Assembly: GCA_023333565.1 (NCBI GenBank)
Contig: JAJKFH010004053.1
Location: 2,542,001 to 2,606,000 of the forward strand
Direction: 5' to 3'
From: Puffinus mauretanicus
Taxonomy: Eukaryota > Chordata > Aves > Procellariiformes > Procellariidae
Length of the DNA stretch: 64,000 nt
In this document: positions 12,350 to 24,592 of the stretch, one piece after another
Numbering within the stretch: position 1 is the stretch's first letter
Layout of the letters: each line of letters opens with the position of its first letter
Notes under the pieces: model-generated
The model's database searches: none
Seen by the model: the letters and a program-made list of their open reading frames with translations, nothing else
What the model was told of the DNA's origin: nothing
Program-made: the position numbers and the translations under genes

Positions 12350-15300
12350 GCTTTTCTTGCTAACCATCAAAGAACAGAAAACAACTTTTCAGCTAAGGCA
12401 AAATAAGAGATCCAATGAAATAGCCCTGCTTCAAAGGCTGCTTATGGGCTTCCTGGCAACACAGAGGAAATATTATGAGAAGGAACCCAAAGTACTCCCT
12501 AGCAGGCAAGGGCAACTGTCCCTAAGTACTTTCTTTTGGCATAATTTATACTTGAGGTAGTAACTTCTTAGAAAGTCACCTTTTCTAAGTAAAAATTTAC
12601 CCGAACATGCTGAGGTCTCAGACGTCTTCTATTTTAGGGGAATGTTCAAATACGAAATGCTTGCAAGCAGTTATTTTATAGCCCAACTCCTAAGCACAGC
12701 AGCCTGTTATTACTCTCTTACACCACTGAAAATCTTTACTGTAGAAATAATTTTTTAAATTCTCTCATCTTCCCTTTCCAGAATGAAAAATGAAACTGTG
12801 AGGTGCTAGAATGTGTAAGTACACCCCAGGATTTTTTTTTTTACTGGGTTTCTACAGATTGGATATTTTTTTCTTTCTCATTTACTTCTGGAAGCTAAAT
12901 GTGAAGTTTTTGTGATAGTGGTGTTGAGCTGCTCATGTAATATATTTCTTTTCCTCCCACCGTTGTGCTTCTCATGAGATTTTTTTTCAGACTGACACTG
13001 CCCAAGAGGCCATAACAATTTAAATAAGCTGCAGGTTATTAATCAAAAGTGAAGACTTTTATAGAAATCAACACAAATTGAAAGCTATACCTGTTTTTAA
13101 GAACAGAAGTAATTAATGAGGGAAGTAACGCAGGTCAATCTAAGAAGAAAACTATTGGAAACTAAGCATTGCAAAACACTATAATTGCAGGAGATCTGGG
13201 TCTGACAAGATTTTTAATAAACAACAACTAAAAATGCAAATTATCTATTTGAAAAGAGATAAATGTGTACCACTAACATTTTTGGAACAGAGATAATTTT
13301 AACATTGAGCTTGTAACCAGAAGATGGAAAGCTGTGAAAAGATTTTCAGACAGTTTCTGAATTTGTTGGGCTGGGCCCAGCTTTGCTTTTATAGACAGTA
13401 ATGCATGGCAGTAGCTCTCTGGGATATAGAACAGAATAAAGAAAGGAGGGAGGTCAGCTTTGGAGCCCGAGTTCATTTGCATGTGGAGCTCACTCATTTT
13501 CATTAGTGGATTACTCAAACACACAGATGTCATTTGCACCCCAAAGTACCTGCTTTAGTGGATGGGTGGCCTACAAATTCGGCACTCTATTCAACTGGAA
13601 TGTTCTTTAAGAGGCTTGGCCCAAGAAATTCAGGGAAAAAAAAGTAACGGGGAAAGATGTTCAAGTTAGCTGAAAGTATATTCTAGACACAAAATCTGTT
13701 AATAAATGGCATTAGTAGGAAGTTCTTTTGTGTGAATTTGGGCAGGGGAGAGCGTCCCTGAGTTAGAACAACAGAAATCAGGAAATCAGAGTGAGTCACC
13801 ACTTAGAAGGACATAGAAGGGCAGGAGTTGCTCTAAAAATACATAGGAAAACGAAAACAAATGCAAGTATTGAAATTCTTATTTACAGGAGAAATTGTAA
13901 CTAACAAATGGTAAGAATGAGATGAGAATATTTATGGCTTAACTTGCTTCACTTCTCCTTAAATCCATAAATATATTCCTACCCTGTGGTAATAATGTAC
14001 TTACAATAATAGCCAAGGAAGGTGGTGAGGCAAAAAGCGGAATAGAAATCTAAATGGAGTACAGAAAATTCGGTCTAAAATTTGCTTCTTGTCTCAATTA
14101 TCAACGATCTGTGTTGAGTGTATTACCTGAAAAAGGGTCATGTTTAAAGATGAAGGCAGTCAGGGAAGCACCGTTCAGTACAGTTTATTACAGCTAAGTA
14201 GGAAGCTCCTGACAGAACACAGTGGAGATGGAGCTGCTGCATGCCCCGACCATCCAGGCTGAAGGCTGAAATGAATGCCAGCAGGGGATCATCAAACATA
14301 ATGGGACTACACGTGGACAGTGGCACCAGGAAGGAGAGCGGTGGATCATGATGAACTCCTCCTCCTCTTCTGTATCGCGTTTGCAGCATGCAGGCAACGG
14401 TTCTTGCACAGCAAGGACAACTTCGTACCTGCTTTGCCAGGATTCCCCTGGCAGAAATGTTACAGAGGCTGTAACATAAATGTCTAGAGGTTGACTGCCC
14501 GTGCAGTGCCCCTCACTACATGCGAACTGTTGCATCGTGATATATCTATCCCAGGATGAACAAGGATTGATCACTTGCCTTTTATCGTTCTGTGGCAAGA
14601 AGGTTGGGAGAGGCTTGCTAACAGAAGCTAATGAGGAAATTCAGTTAAAAGGTGATTTGACACTGGTTAGAAGAACACTGGAGAGCGGGAAGGATGGAGC
14701 CAGTCAGAAGAAGAAAAGAAGCATGAATGTCAGCAATGCAGCAGGACACAGCTAGTGAGAGCAAAGCTGGGGGATTCTGTGAGAAACAACAGCCTGGTAT
14801 TTCGGTACCACGCTGTCATTGAGGAGTGTCCAGAGTGAAAACAGAGAGCAAGGAGTTTTGCCTTCTTACAGCAAATAACTTCAGCTATTACTGCTCTATC
14901 TGAGTACAACATGTACTGTGTCCACTGTATGGAGACAGCAACACGGCCTACCAGAGCTGATGTCCCTTCATTATGATCTCAGTGTAATGAAACAGCCACA
15001 GTAATTTTTGTTAAAAGCCAAAAATGCTCCTCTTGTCTAAGCAGACTGCTGTTGCAAACCATGCATTATATAGCAGCTTCTAAGATGAGCTCTGATTTTT
15101 AGGCTGTTGCTTAACTTTCCCTGACCAGACTGGTCATTGCACAGAATTCTCTGAGCTGGTAGTGACCATATGGGGACTCCTTCCTTTCTTGGGCAGTGAA
15201 CATCATTAGTTGCAATTCAAACCCAAAGTTTAGAGTTGGTAAAACCAGCCCATCGGTGCTGGAGAGATCCCCTGCAGCTCCACGGGATGTCAGATGAGAG

Positions 15301-15796
15301 CTTGCAATGTCAGAGCTAAGCCATTGGGTAACATGGGGCACAAGAGGACACATTTATTATACACCCCTGGAAGGTACAGTGGTGGCAAAATGGAGAAACT
15401 GAAACACCGGGGAGAGGACAAATATTTTTAAGGACTGTGTGCCAACAGTTTGAGAAAAATAAGATAGGACAACTCAACATCCCAACTGTGCAAAATCATT
15501 TGTGAAGAGGTTGACACAAACAGTCCTACTCATTGGATGTTGGTGTATGGACTGAGCATGTTCAGTGACAGGACTGAGTAGAGAACTGTACAATGTTTTG
15601 ATAGAGAGAGGGAAAATACAAAGACTTTAGATACAGACAGGACAACAAATTCGGGTGAAGGTAGGACCCAAGTATTGCTGGATTTGATAGCTGGTGGATT
15701 TTGTTCACTAAATGCACATTGAAACAGTAGGAAGGGATATTGCTGTGCAACTGGAGAATAACAAATTCAGTAGCTATATTTAAGAATATGCAGCGT
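12350..15796. other. Unique non-coding sequence
   Basis: The stretch holds no recognised gene or RNA. The longest open frame (134 codons, minus strand, 14194-14598) has a short acidic run of five glutamates but no known domain, and an overlapping frame of similar quality exists. I treat both as chance. Confidence 0.5.
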
Positions 15797-17045
15797 TTCA
15801 GACAACCACAAGCCCATTAGTCTGGCCTCTGTGTTACACAGGGCTCTAGATCAAACTGTGAAGGAAAGAATAGAGAATGGAAAGGAAAGGGGAAACGGGA
15901 TAAACTGCAGCAGACTAAATGAGGTCAATTTGATATCTGTATGAAACAAGGTAATTAAAGGTCTAGAGTAAGCAGGCACAATATACCTAATCTATGTGAA
16001 CTTCAGTGAGATATTTAAAGCAGACCACACTGGAGAAGTGTGCTAGTTAAAGTGTGCTAAATCACAGAGTGAGTAAGGAACTGGCTAACGCGAAGCAGTG
16101 CGAGGTGAACAAACCTCCTGGTGACATGAATTTTGAGGCATTGCCAATATCTGAGGAAGATCAGAATATTTTATGGGAATAACTGAATGATCATGAGGCT
16201 TGGAAAAATAGAAATCGTTTAAATTCAAAAGTGCAATGTGCAAAAGTGCAAATCATGCCTTAGTAAAAAAGATAGCAAAAAGGACTGCTCCAAGCTGACT
16301 CATCATCAGCTGAGAGCTAAAAATGATAAAAACGTCTGGGCAAACCAATGCATTGTTAGGAGAGCTACGATCTACCAATGTGTTGCAACAGTGAAAAAAA
16401 AAAAAAAAAAATCCAGGGATTTATCAGTTATAGCATTTCCAGGGGAGATAAAGACGTGTTAATGTGACTGTACCAAGCACTGAGGAAATTCCATCTGGAG
16501 AAGAATTTATAATTCCAGTCATTCACATTCAAAAAAGTCAAAGTCAAACTGGAATGCAGAAAAGGAATAAGCCTATCTTACCAAATGAGAACAAAGCAGC
16601 CTGCCCTGTTTAGCTTAGCAAAATGAAGCTTGAAATCGAACATATTTTTGTAAAGTGGGGTAAACACCATGAAAAAACCTAATGGTCATTGTAGTAGCAG
16701 AGATAGGGGCATGAAAACAAATGTATGAATGTGAAATACTTTTAGACTGCAGATAGGGACTAGTTATATCATAATATGAATAAGGAAGGGGCTAACGGGA
16801 AGTAGAAGAGTGAGATAATGAAATTTCCTGATGACACAAATTTTGAGGCAAGTCAATAAAATGGAGTTTTGGAATAGCCTTCTAAAATTAGGTTACAGAA
16901 AGAAAAAGGCTCAAAATTAAAAACCCTAATACATTTAAGATAGAACTCCATGAGTTTATGAAAGAAATATTGATGTGATTGACTGAGCTAACAGGAGACT
17001 GGACTTGCTGACCCTTGTAGTCGTACATTCTCACATTGCTTCTTT
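15797..17045 (+). mobile_element. Ancient CR1-like LINE relic
   Basis: The DNA can be followed block by block along the CR1 reverse transcriptase and 3' region, but with heavy divergence. It opens with 'accacaagcccattagtctggcctct', the N(H/Y)RPVSLTS block. A worn motif-A segment follows at 15985-16020 and the 'gatgac' catalytic area near 16118-16143. The 'ttcaaaagtgcaatgtgc' (FN-AKC) block lies near 16222. The C-terminal blocks 'accaagcactgaggaaattccatctgg' (16471-16498) and 'ctgccctgtttagcttagcaaaa' (16601-16623) come next. The 3' end near 16940-17040 reads 'ggacttgctgacccttgtagtc'. No frame stays open. The pattern resembles the old CR1 lineage of turtles and crocodilians rather than the young bird CR1 copies elsewhere here. 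It has an 18-A run at 16394-16411 and an internal duplication. Confidence 0.75.
16394..16411. repeat. Poly-A run inside the ancient CR1
   Basis: Eighteen consecutive A residues interrupt the old LINE. This may be local A-tract expansion or the tail of a tiny retroposed insert. No inserted body is recognisable beside it. Confidence 0.9.
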
Positions 17046-17149
17046 AGAAGTACGTAACTTTATGATAAAGCTTACAAAAAGCCATGAGTTACACTGGATT
17101 TTTAGAAACACCTGACCACCCCAGATGTTTCTCTTCTGAGAAAAACAAC

Positions 17150-17790
17150 TATACTCTCCAAAGACCACTGACATATACCTAACAACTATGCAAATTTAGA
17201 AACAACTTCATTGTGAGCAAATGTATCCATCTTTATTCCATCTTTTTGACAGTTATAAAGTAGAGCCAGGGAGGAAAATGAACCTCTTTGCCCCCCTCCA
17301 TTCTTGACTTGTGGCCACAAGCAATTAGATATTCTTCCTGTTCCTCGTTAAGCATGCGACACAGCCCCGTGATTTATACCCTTTAAAGGGATTCTACAAT
17401 GAAAGATCTTTCCAGGAGCTCCAGTGAAGGCCATTATGTGCTCTTAACATGCGATTAATGTATGTTTCAAATTAGTGGCTCTCCTTATTAATGCTCTGCT
17501 GTTACTTATGCTTATCTGATGTTTCCTTATATGAAACAATGAAACAAAATAAATGAACCCGTGTTCAGCAGGAGCTGTCAAATTAGAAACGGTTACAAAG
17601 TAATAATTAGGGAAAATGGATCACAGTGTTCAGGCTTCAGCAATGATTGTCCCTCTGTGGGCCATTAACAAAATCTAGTCATTGGATCTGCATGCAATTT
17701 TAATGAAGCCACAAGTAAACAAACTGCAAAATGATGTGGGCAGGAGTTTGCTCATTTTATGAGGAAGATTTTCATATGATACTGGGGTTT
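17150..17790. promoter_or_regulatory. Candidate conserved non-coding element
   Basis: About 640 bases of complex, non-repetitive sequence show no open frame but many homeodomain-like TAAT/ATTA cores. Examples are 'ctccttattaatgc', 'aaagtaataattaggg' and 'gcatgcaattttaatg'. A perfect 12-base palindrome CCCTTTAAAGGG lies at 17379-17390. There is little slippage or simple repeat, unlike the surroundings. It sits between the ancient CR1 and the CpG/CTCF patch. This is the texture of vertebrate enhancer-type conserved elements, but conservation cannot be seen from one sequence, so the call is an inference. Confidence 0.35.
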
Positions 17791-18159
17791 TTCTCCCTCT
17801 TTTGCTACCCTTTGCTCCTCATGCTGGTGATTCTGGTCAGGAAGGATTAATTTAAGATTTCGTCTCACACTGTGGTATTTGAAAAATGGTGATGTCTTTT
17901 GACCCCTATCGTATAGGTTAGCTGCGATTATATCGGTGGGCTAGGCTGGTTTTTTTATTTCTTTATTTACTTATGAAAACACAGGAATCATAAGGATGAT
18001 CTCAAGACGCTGTAACAAACCCTAAAATTCCCCAGATGAAGCATAGGGCTTTGGTGGAGGGAGGATTGATGCCAAAACCAGTGAGGAACCAGCTCCACCA
18101 AGACACCCTTCCAGATAGTTTTGCACTGATTTCTCCTCTTTCTATTGCCACGCAAGAAG

Positions 18160-18445
18160 AAACTGCGGGTGTTTCAGCTTCCAGCGTTTGCAGGAGGACG
18201 GAGGCAGTTTGCCCCTTTTCTTTTTTTAAAGAAAGTTTCCAGCAGCCCGTCTGCCTGTTAGCAGGCTCGGGGAGGCGAGGGGGGTGACTGCCCCGCTTGC
18301 CGGTGCGGGCACTGGGGGACGAAGCGCTCTCGGCTTTGCGGGGAGCGGAGCTTCGCTGCCCCACCTGGTGGTCACGGGAGGAGGAAAGCGGTGGAGGAAA
18401 GGATGAGCAGATCGAGGAGGGGGACTCTCCCGGGGCTGCTTGTTG
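18160..18445. promoter_or_regulatory. CpG-rich patch, possible promoter or enhancer
   Basis: This is the only sizeable GC- and CpG-rich segment in the window. CpGs cluster between 18180 and 18370, for example in 'gaagcgctctcggctttgcggg'. It lies directly beside the candidate conserved element and contains a CTCF-like site. Open frames run through it on both strands (150 codons minus at 18002-18454, 83 codons plus at 18036-18287). Neither has a recognised domain, and GC-rich DNA opens frames by chance. It might be the start of a non-coding transcript or a short first exon, but the sequence does not decide. Confidence 0.4.
18356..18374 (-). promoter_or_regulatory. CTCF-like binding site
   Basis: Read on the minus strand the 19 bases are TGACCACCAGGTGGGGCAG. 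They keep the CCACCAGG(T)GG core of the vertebrate CTCF consensus and match roughly 14 of 19 consensus positions. It lies inside the CpG-rich patch. Binding is an inference from the motif. Confidence 0.5.
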
Positions 18446-21400
18446 TTTTAACACTTCTCCACGAATTAGTTAGTTTATGGGGGGTCAAAGGGGCTTCGGT
18501 GCTTTTGTTTGCCTTCAGTGGATCTTGATAGTGCTTGAGAGTGTTGATAGAGCTAGTGACGATGCTTATTAGGTTCATTTATTTTCTTGATAAGCAGCTA
18601 AAAAGAGAGATAAATCCCCTGGTTTCTTAAGCAGCAATACCATTGCTTTCAATATCTCTGATACTCCTTCATTTAAAGACTCATAAACTGTTTCTGTCTT
18701 TTCCCAGAAATTCCCTTTGGGGAATCTACTGACAAATGTAAACTTGCCTCTCCATTTGGGCTGGAGAGCCCCGCTGGTTCAGATTTGTTCATGAAATGTC
18801 TGGAATTGGAAACTCTGCACTCTGAAAAAAATATTTTTGTTACAAGTTGCAAGAAAAGGAGTTTGCGTTCTAAGAAGGTTTAACATTTAGAAAGCTTTGA
18901 GGAAGAAGATGTTCCAGTTACAGTGTCCTCTGTCCATCACTCTTTTGGCAATGAGTGAGCTGGGCAGGCCATTCAGCAGCTCCCGTGTTTCCTCTCTGGG
19001 GCATCCTCGGGCCACCACTGAGTTTGCAAAGCTGCCACAGGTAGGGCCGGGGGTTTATTCTGTTCCTATGAGCAAAGGCTGCCCACGCAGAGGGCTTGCT
19101 TCCCCCGGACATATTCAGCAAGGCCTGTGACAGCACAAGAGGCTGAAATTAAGTGGCCCAGGGGTCAAATGCAAAGGAACCTATTCATTATCACTAAACA
19201 AAAGCCATTGCTCTCATCAGCCTACAAAAACATGCTAAGGCAATGAGCCAGGCGGAGAGGCCATTACAATGAGAGGGAAGCTGCTGTGGAGTTGCAGGGA
19301 TGCAGGGATTTTTTTTCCAGTTGTAGTGTTCTATGTCCCTGGGACACTGCAATGCGTGTTGCAGTGCTATGTGGCAAATCACAGCTGCTACAGCAAAGCA
19401 GCGAGTGGCAAAGCTCTGGAGGTAATATAGTGGGAAATAACTGGGTATGGGTTGACTTTGAGTCAAGTGCCACTATCCCAAGTGCAATTGCAAGGCAGAT
19501 AGCAAGTACTGAGATTTGAAGGGTATAAGCATTGACACATGCACTGAGCCAGCTAGCTTGTGAAGTTATTAAGTGTCTTCTTTTTGTTTTCTGTTTTCTT
19601 CAGATGTTTTTGAAAGGTTTTAGTCTGAGGCAGAATCACCTGTAGATATGCTGGATGAAGCTTATATTATCCCTTGTGACAGGAGTCCAAATCTTGGCTG
19701 GCAGATGCCTTATGAGTGAAGAAAACACTTTTCATTGCTTCACTTCCACTCGATCACATTTCCACAATATTTACCTGAGAAATGGGTATACAGCTCAAAC
19801 TCACATGTGCTGTTGCCCTGACCACTGCGCATACACCATTCACCTTTAAAGACCAGGTGCAATTCAGCTGATATCCCCAATGCCTCCAGTTCCAGCATCA
19901 CATTATACTGAGCATGTTCTCTCATGCCATATGACGTGGCCAGTGCCTGTGGGCTACAAAGTCCATCTCTATTTGGATGATGTGTTTCAAAGCCAGATTT
20001 GATAAACTATCCCAAGAAAGAGGATGACTGGACAAAAATAGGTTCAGTTTAAAATTCCATAAGTGAATTAAAACTGAAAAACTGTCAGGAAGGTGAAAGC
20101 TAGGACTGTGAAGCCTTCAAACATAACACAAAATGACTTTCATTGATTTATTTCCTCTAACCTCAGATTAACTTATTTCTCCTTATTTTAAAAGTCAGAT
20201 TTTTTTCCCCTGTCCTTTTCTGCTGACTGGCTGTTCTGTTTTTGTTTTGTTTTTTAAAAGAATTCTTTTATGAGACAAACCTGAAGATCCTAACACTATG
20301 TTGACCCCACAGCAATGAAGTAGCCTCACAGAAATAACCATTTCCCTGCCACTCAATCCTCCTGCAAGTTTCTTGTACAAAAAAATTGTACAAGCATTGA
20401 GAAAGATATAGGCTTTGCAAACAAGATGTAGATATCAAAAAAACCCAAGAGAGGAATGAAAATGACATTCTTCTTATCCTACTTTTCTCTTTAGTACCTG
20501 TCAAGAACTTAGGCTAATGGAAACCACTGTCTCAGAGTTTTTAAAAGGCTTTTTCCACCATTTCAGCATTTACAAAAAACCCCTAAAATTAAAGGGCAGA
20601 ATTAGGCAAAGTCATTAAAATATATTTTATACCCAAATAGCCATAAAAATATACACTCCTCTCATATCACTGTATGTCAAACCTAGAAGCTTCCAAGCTT
20701 TGGGGCAAGTCCTGTCCTCATCCTAACCCTGTACTGAGACCCAGCTATGCATCAGGACCCTCAGCACCTCTCTTTCCTTGTCCTTGTTTGCACATGGTGG
20801 GAAGGAGGATGGCCAGGGGAGATAGGAGCTGTAACCAGCTCCCAACGTGGACCACCAGAGGACCATGAGCTTGTGGCAAGCTGCAGTGCCCTCCTACAAC
20901 CCAGTGCTTATATAGCCACCAGGTCCTGCTTCAGGACTGAGGAGCACTCAGCCCTGGCCAGAGACATGACGTGCCTTGGGGGAATTCCCTGTCAGACCAC
21001 TTGCTTCATGCAAAGAAATATAAAAGCATATCTTACCTTATTTCAGTATCATTGGGTGGATTTAGTTCCCACCACAAGATAAGTATTCCTCTTCTGCTGG
21101 TGAAGATAGTTTTCTTTTTGCTATCAGTACTACATTTTCTAGAATAAACTGATAAAAAAGTTGCTCAAATAAGTGTGCCTGCAACTGACATCACACACAT
21201 AAATTCAACCATAGGGAACTTGTGCATATTCTTATTAAATTCCCTTTACCCATCAGGGATTCCTACATCTACAGAGAAGGACCATCCGTTGAAAGATGTA
21301 GCAAATAAAAAATCTTATCACCTCTCAGCTTTTACTCCTGATATGCTACATGACCTACTATAAAGACAGAGAATGAAGAAATTCAGCTGTCCCTACGTCA

Positions 21401-24400
21401 GCTGAGCAACTTCTCTCTTTTGCTATAACTTGTTATTTTCTCACTGACCACTTCTAGGGGATAAAAAGATAGTGCTTCAAAACACATTTTCCTTCACTTT
21501 ATTTTTAAAGGAAAAGAAGCCGAAAAGATTCTTGTGACATGGGCCTGTACTGATGCACTGTATCTTAAAGGTTTGTTTTGTATTGATGGATTGCTGTGTG
21601 AAAACAAACATAAGGAAAGACGGCATGGCACAAATTCTGGTTGCTTTTTCAAATCTGCTTTGCTTTTGTGTATAATCCACAGTCTCCAGTGGCAACACAA
21701 GCCACCGTTCCCTGCAGGTAACTTAGAACAAAAGCAGGGATTTTGAATAAAATATTGCATGAGACTTGTTCTTGTTGTTTTCTAGTAGAGATAAGTCTTT
21801 GCTTTCACAGTTGTATGAAAGCAAACTTCTCTTAAAGATGTCACTGTAGGCTGCCTGTTTGTTTCCACTATGAATTCTCTCTTTGTAACTGACAGCTAAA
21901 TAAACCATTTGGTATCACTGTTAACTTAAAGCCTGCTGCTGGTCACCTAGTCGGAAGCAAGTCAAATTCCACATGCTGGTTTTTTTAAGTAAGAATTTCC
22001 AGCTACAGCCCTCTCTACAGCACTCATTTAGCACCGTGTACCCACAGAGCACCAGCTTAGATAGCACGTTTTTTCCTATTAGTTAACTCTTTCTTGGGCT
22101 ACGTTATTTGCAGAATATTGTGTCTAAGAAGACTTCATCTGCGACTGAATCCCCACTGAAACAGAAGAATATGGCATATGAAAAGTGAGATTAATATATG
22201 GCACACAGACAATTTGCTGACAACCTGATGGATGACTTGATTGCTGCTTTGGAGGAAAAAATTTTATAGGACTAAATTCAGAATGTAAGTAAGCCTGGAG
22301 GCTGTCTAATTTACTGTGGCTTACATCAATTCTAAGTAAAGACTGGAGGCACTGTGCATATGTCAAACACATCTAGATCTTCCAAAAATCTGGCTGCTCT
22401 TCGTTTCCTTTATCTCTACCTGAAATTTCCTTAAAGCCAAGAGATATGTGCACTTACCTTCCTATACATTTATTGAATTACCTGATTTCTTGCCACAATA
22501 AGACAACAAATTTACCAAAGGCTTATAAACTAAACCCAGTTGGAAGAATTACACAGAGAATTATAAAAATTAAAAAAAATTGTAACTCTTAATAAATTTA
22601 ATATAATTAAATCCATAATTATAAGAATTACAAAGAACTATACTGGGAGGAACACCCAGATCAGAAAGTCTTGATCTGAAATGGGAGCTGTGCCAAAACA
22701 GGTGCTCAGAGAAGCACAAAGATTCAGCTACCTTAGTGATGAAGCTGTTGGTGTTTGGCAAGCTTTGGCAAGTCTGAAACCTTGGTAACCTTGGCAGGTT
22801 ATCATCCTCTTATATGGCTTTAGACTTTCCATAAGCTCCCTAAGGCCCAGGCACCGTGTATGCATGGACTTGTGAAATGCAGTGCATGGTGATGGCTGTA
22901 AAAAGCTGCCAGCCGTACAGAGGTTGGTGCAACATGAGATGGCATCTACTGTGCCTTTCACAAGCAGAAATTCCCTCAGGAGATCTGGTGGGTTGGTCTT
23001 CCCCAGAGCAGACAGACAAGCTCTGCCCTTGCGCAGAAGGCAGTGCCCTCCCTTTCTCCCCCTTTGCAAAAGCTTGCCTGGACTGGAATTGTCCAGTGTG
23101 CCTTCATGGAGAGTTTAAAAAAAGGATTTAAGACAAAGGGTCCTTCCCAATATTTTTGTCTGAGGCAAAATCCCAAATCTTAAATACTTGAACATCTAAA
23201 CATAATTACCCCATCCCTGGGGTTAGTGAACGTCAAGTCTGGGTCCAAATTCACCCCCATGCCAACCATGAACTCTGCATCCATAAAACCCTGAATTACA
23301 GCCCCGAAACCCCAGGTCAGGCATCATAGTCTGCGTTCAGCAGACAGCAACAGAAAAAGGAAAATGTGCCTTAAAATATGTTCATCACCCCCAAAGAACT
23401 GGCGTGTTTGCGTTGCCAAGCAACCGCGCTGCATCTCCGCACCTCCGAGACCCACAGTCAAAACCCAATGTCAACAGAAAAGTTTGAGAGTCCAGTCAGG
23501 ATTATGGCACATGAATATTGATAAGAAAAAAGACAGAAGAGGGTATATATCTGCAGCTCTGTTTTTTGAATTAATATTGTTCTCAATGGGGTTACCAGTA
23601 TAAGAGCCAGGTGTTTTTCAAAACCTCAAGACAAATACAAGTGATTTTTATCTTGCAAGGACTTGGTTATTCAATTTGCAGGTCAAGCAGATATTTTGCA
23701 AATACTGTATAAACACTTATAAAAACCCTGAAGAGTTGGGTCTTGGCCCTCACTGACTTATTCCAGAGGGAAACAGCACTGTTTTTCACAGTAATAGTGG
23801 ATATTTTCTATTCTTTTCCCATGTCAGTGTATTTTCTTCATGTTTCCTCTTGCCAAAAGCTTTAGGTAGGGCCATGCTGTCCTAGAATATAAATCATTTT
23901 TGGTAACAGATAGCCCAGAGTGGATTATACCTTTCCTTTGCACCCTTCTCGGGTGACACTCATATCTGTGTCCAAGGCTGAGCAGAAGTAGAAGGAGGGA
24001 TAGATGGAGAAGGGATTGCCTGCTGAGCCCTGCCTCTGCCATGCCATTCACCGGAGAAGAAGCAGCAGCCAGGAGAAACACTGGAGGCAGCTTACGGCGG
24101 CGGGGGACACACACGAGGCAGGAACTGGGTGCCATTTCAATAACAGGTTTAATTGGCTCTTCTCCAGAACAACCCTTGAAGGAGTTAAACGGAAATAGGG
24201 ACTGCACCGGGAAATCAATGCAAGTCCAGGGAATTTCTAAGCTAATAACCAAACACAAGGAGATTAGAAAGTCAGGTAAGTTAAGAGAAGAGGGAGAGAG
24301 GGGAAAGTAGACTAACGCATTTCTGGACTAAAGCTCCCAGGATTTGCTCACCACCCTTACAAGCAACACACTGAACTTCACCAAGTAAAAGAATCATAGC

Positions 24401-24550
24401 AGTTTATCAGGTAGATGTTGTGCTTTTATCACAAAATCTCTCTAGCAAGATGAAAGTAGGTGACGGATAGAGCAGTCAGATAGCACGGCAACATCATTTC
24501 TGTCAGCAGTGGAGCAGGATTAACCAGAGGGGTGAAGATTTGTAACAGAG
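18446..24550. other. Unique non-coding sequence
   Basis: No gene is recognised. Open frames reach 144 codons (minus, 23824-24258) and 111-113 codons (20747-21082 plus, 22728-23069 minus) but carry no family motif, and both strands are often open together. A 9-base inverted repeat at 20372-20394 is listed separately. A small CpG cluster occurs near 24090-24115. Confidence 0.5.
20372..20394. repeat. Perfect 9-base inverted repeat
   Basis: CTTGTACAA and TTGTACAAG flank five A residues. It can form a small hairpin. Without context it is most likely incidental. Confidence 0.8.
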
Positions 24551-24592
24551 ACCACAGTGCAGCTGGTAGAGCATTTGCCCTGAATGCAGAGC
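24551..24592 (+). repeat. tRNA-Cys-like 5' half fragment
   Basis: The run GGTAGAGCATTTG at 24565-24577, preceded by a box-A-like 'gcagct' and followed by 'cctgaatgcagag', resembles the D-arm and anticodon-arm half of a vertebrate tRNA-Cys. The T arm and box B (GGTTCGAAT) are not visible downstream, so it cannot be a working tRNA. It may be a tRNA pseudogene fragment or the head of a tRNA-derived SINE. Confidence 0.35.

Noticed and set aside
12201..12560. Lysine/threonine-rich 119-codon frame
   Set aside because: It is produced by the A/C low-complexity tract.
14194..14598. 134-codon minus-strand frame with a run of glutamates
   Set aside because: An overlapping frame in another phase is equally open, and no domain is visible.
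18002..18454. 150-codon minus-strand frame over the CpG patch
   Set aside because: GC-rich DNA opens frames by chance, a plus-strand frame overlaps it, and no motif is recognisable. It could still include a short exon, but nothing shows it.
20849..20867. Third CTCF-like site (GGACCACCAGAGGACCATG)
   Set aside because: The core has a mismatch at a strongly constrained G and the outer bases fit poorly, so it is not called.
23824..24258. 144-codon minus-strand frame with a leucine-rich stretch
   Set aside because: No family is recognisable, frames on the plus strand overlap it, and there is no supporting splice or promoter context.
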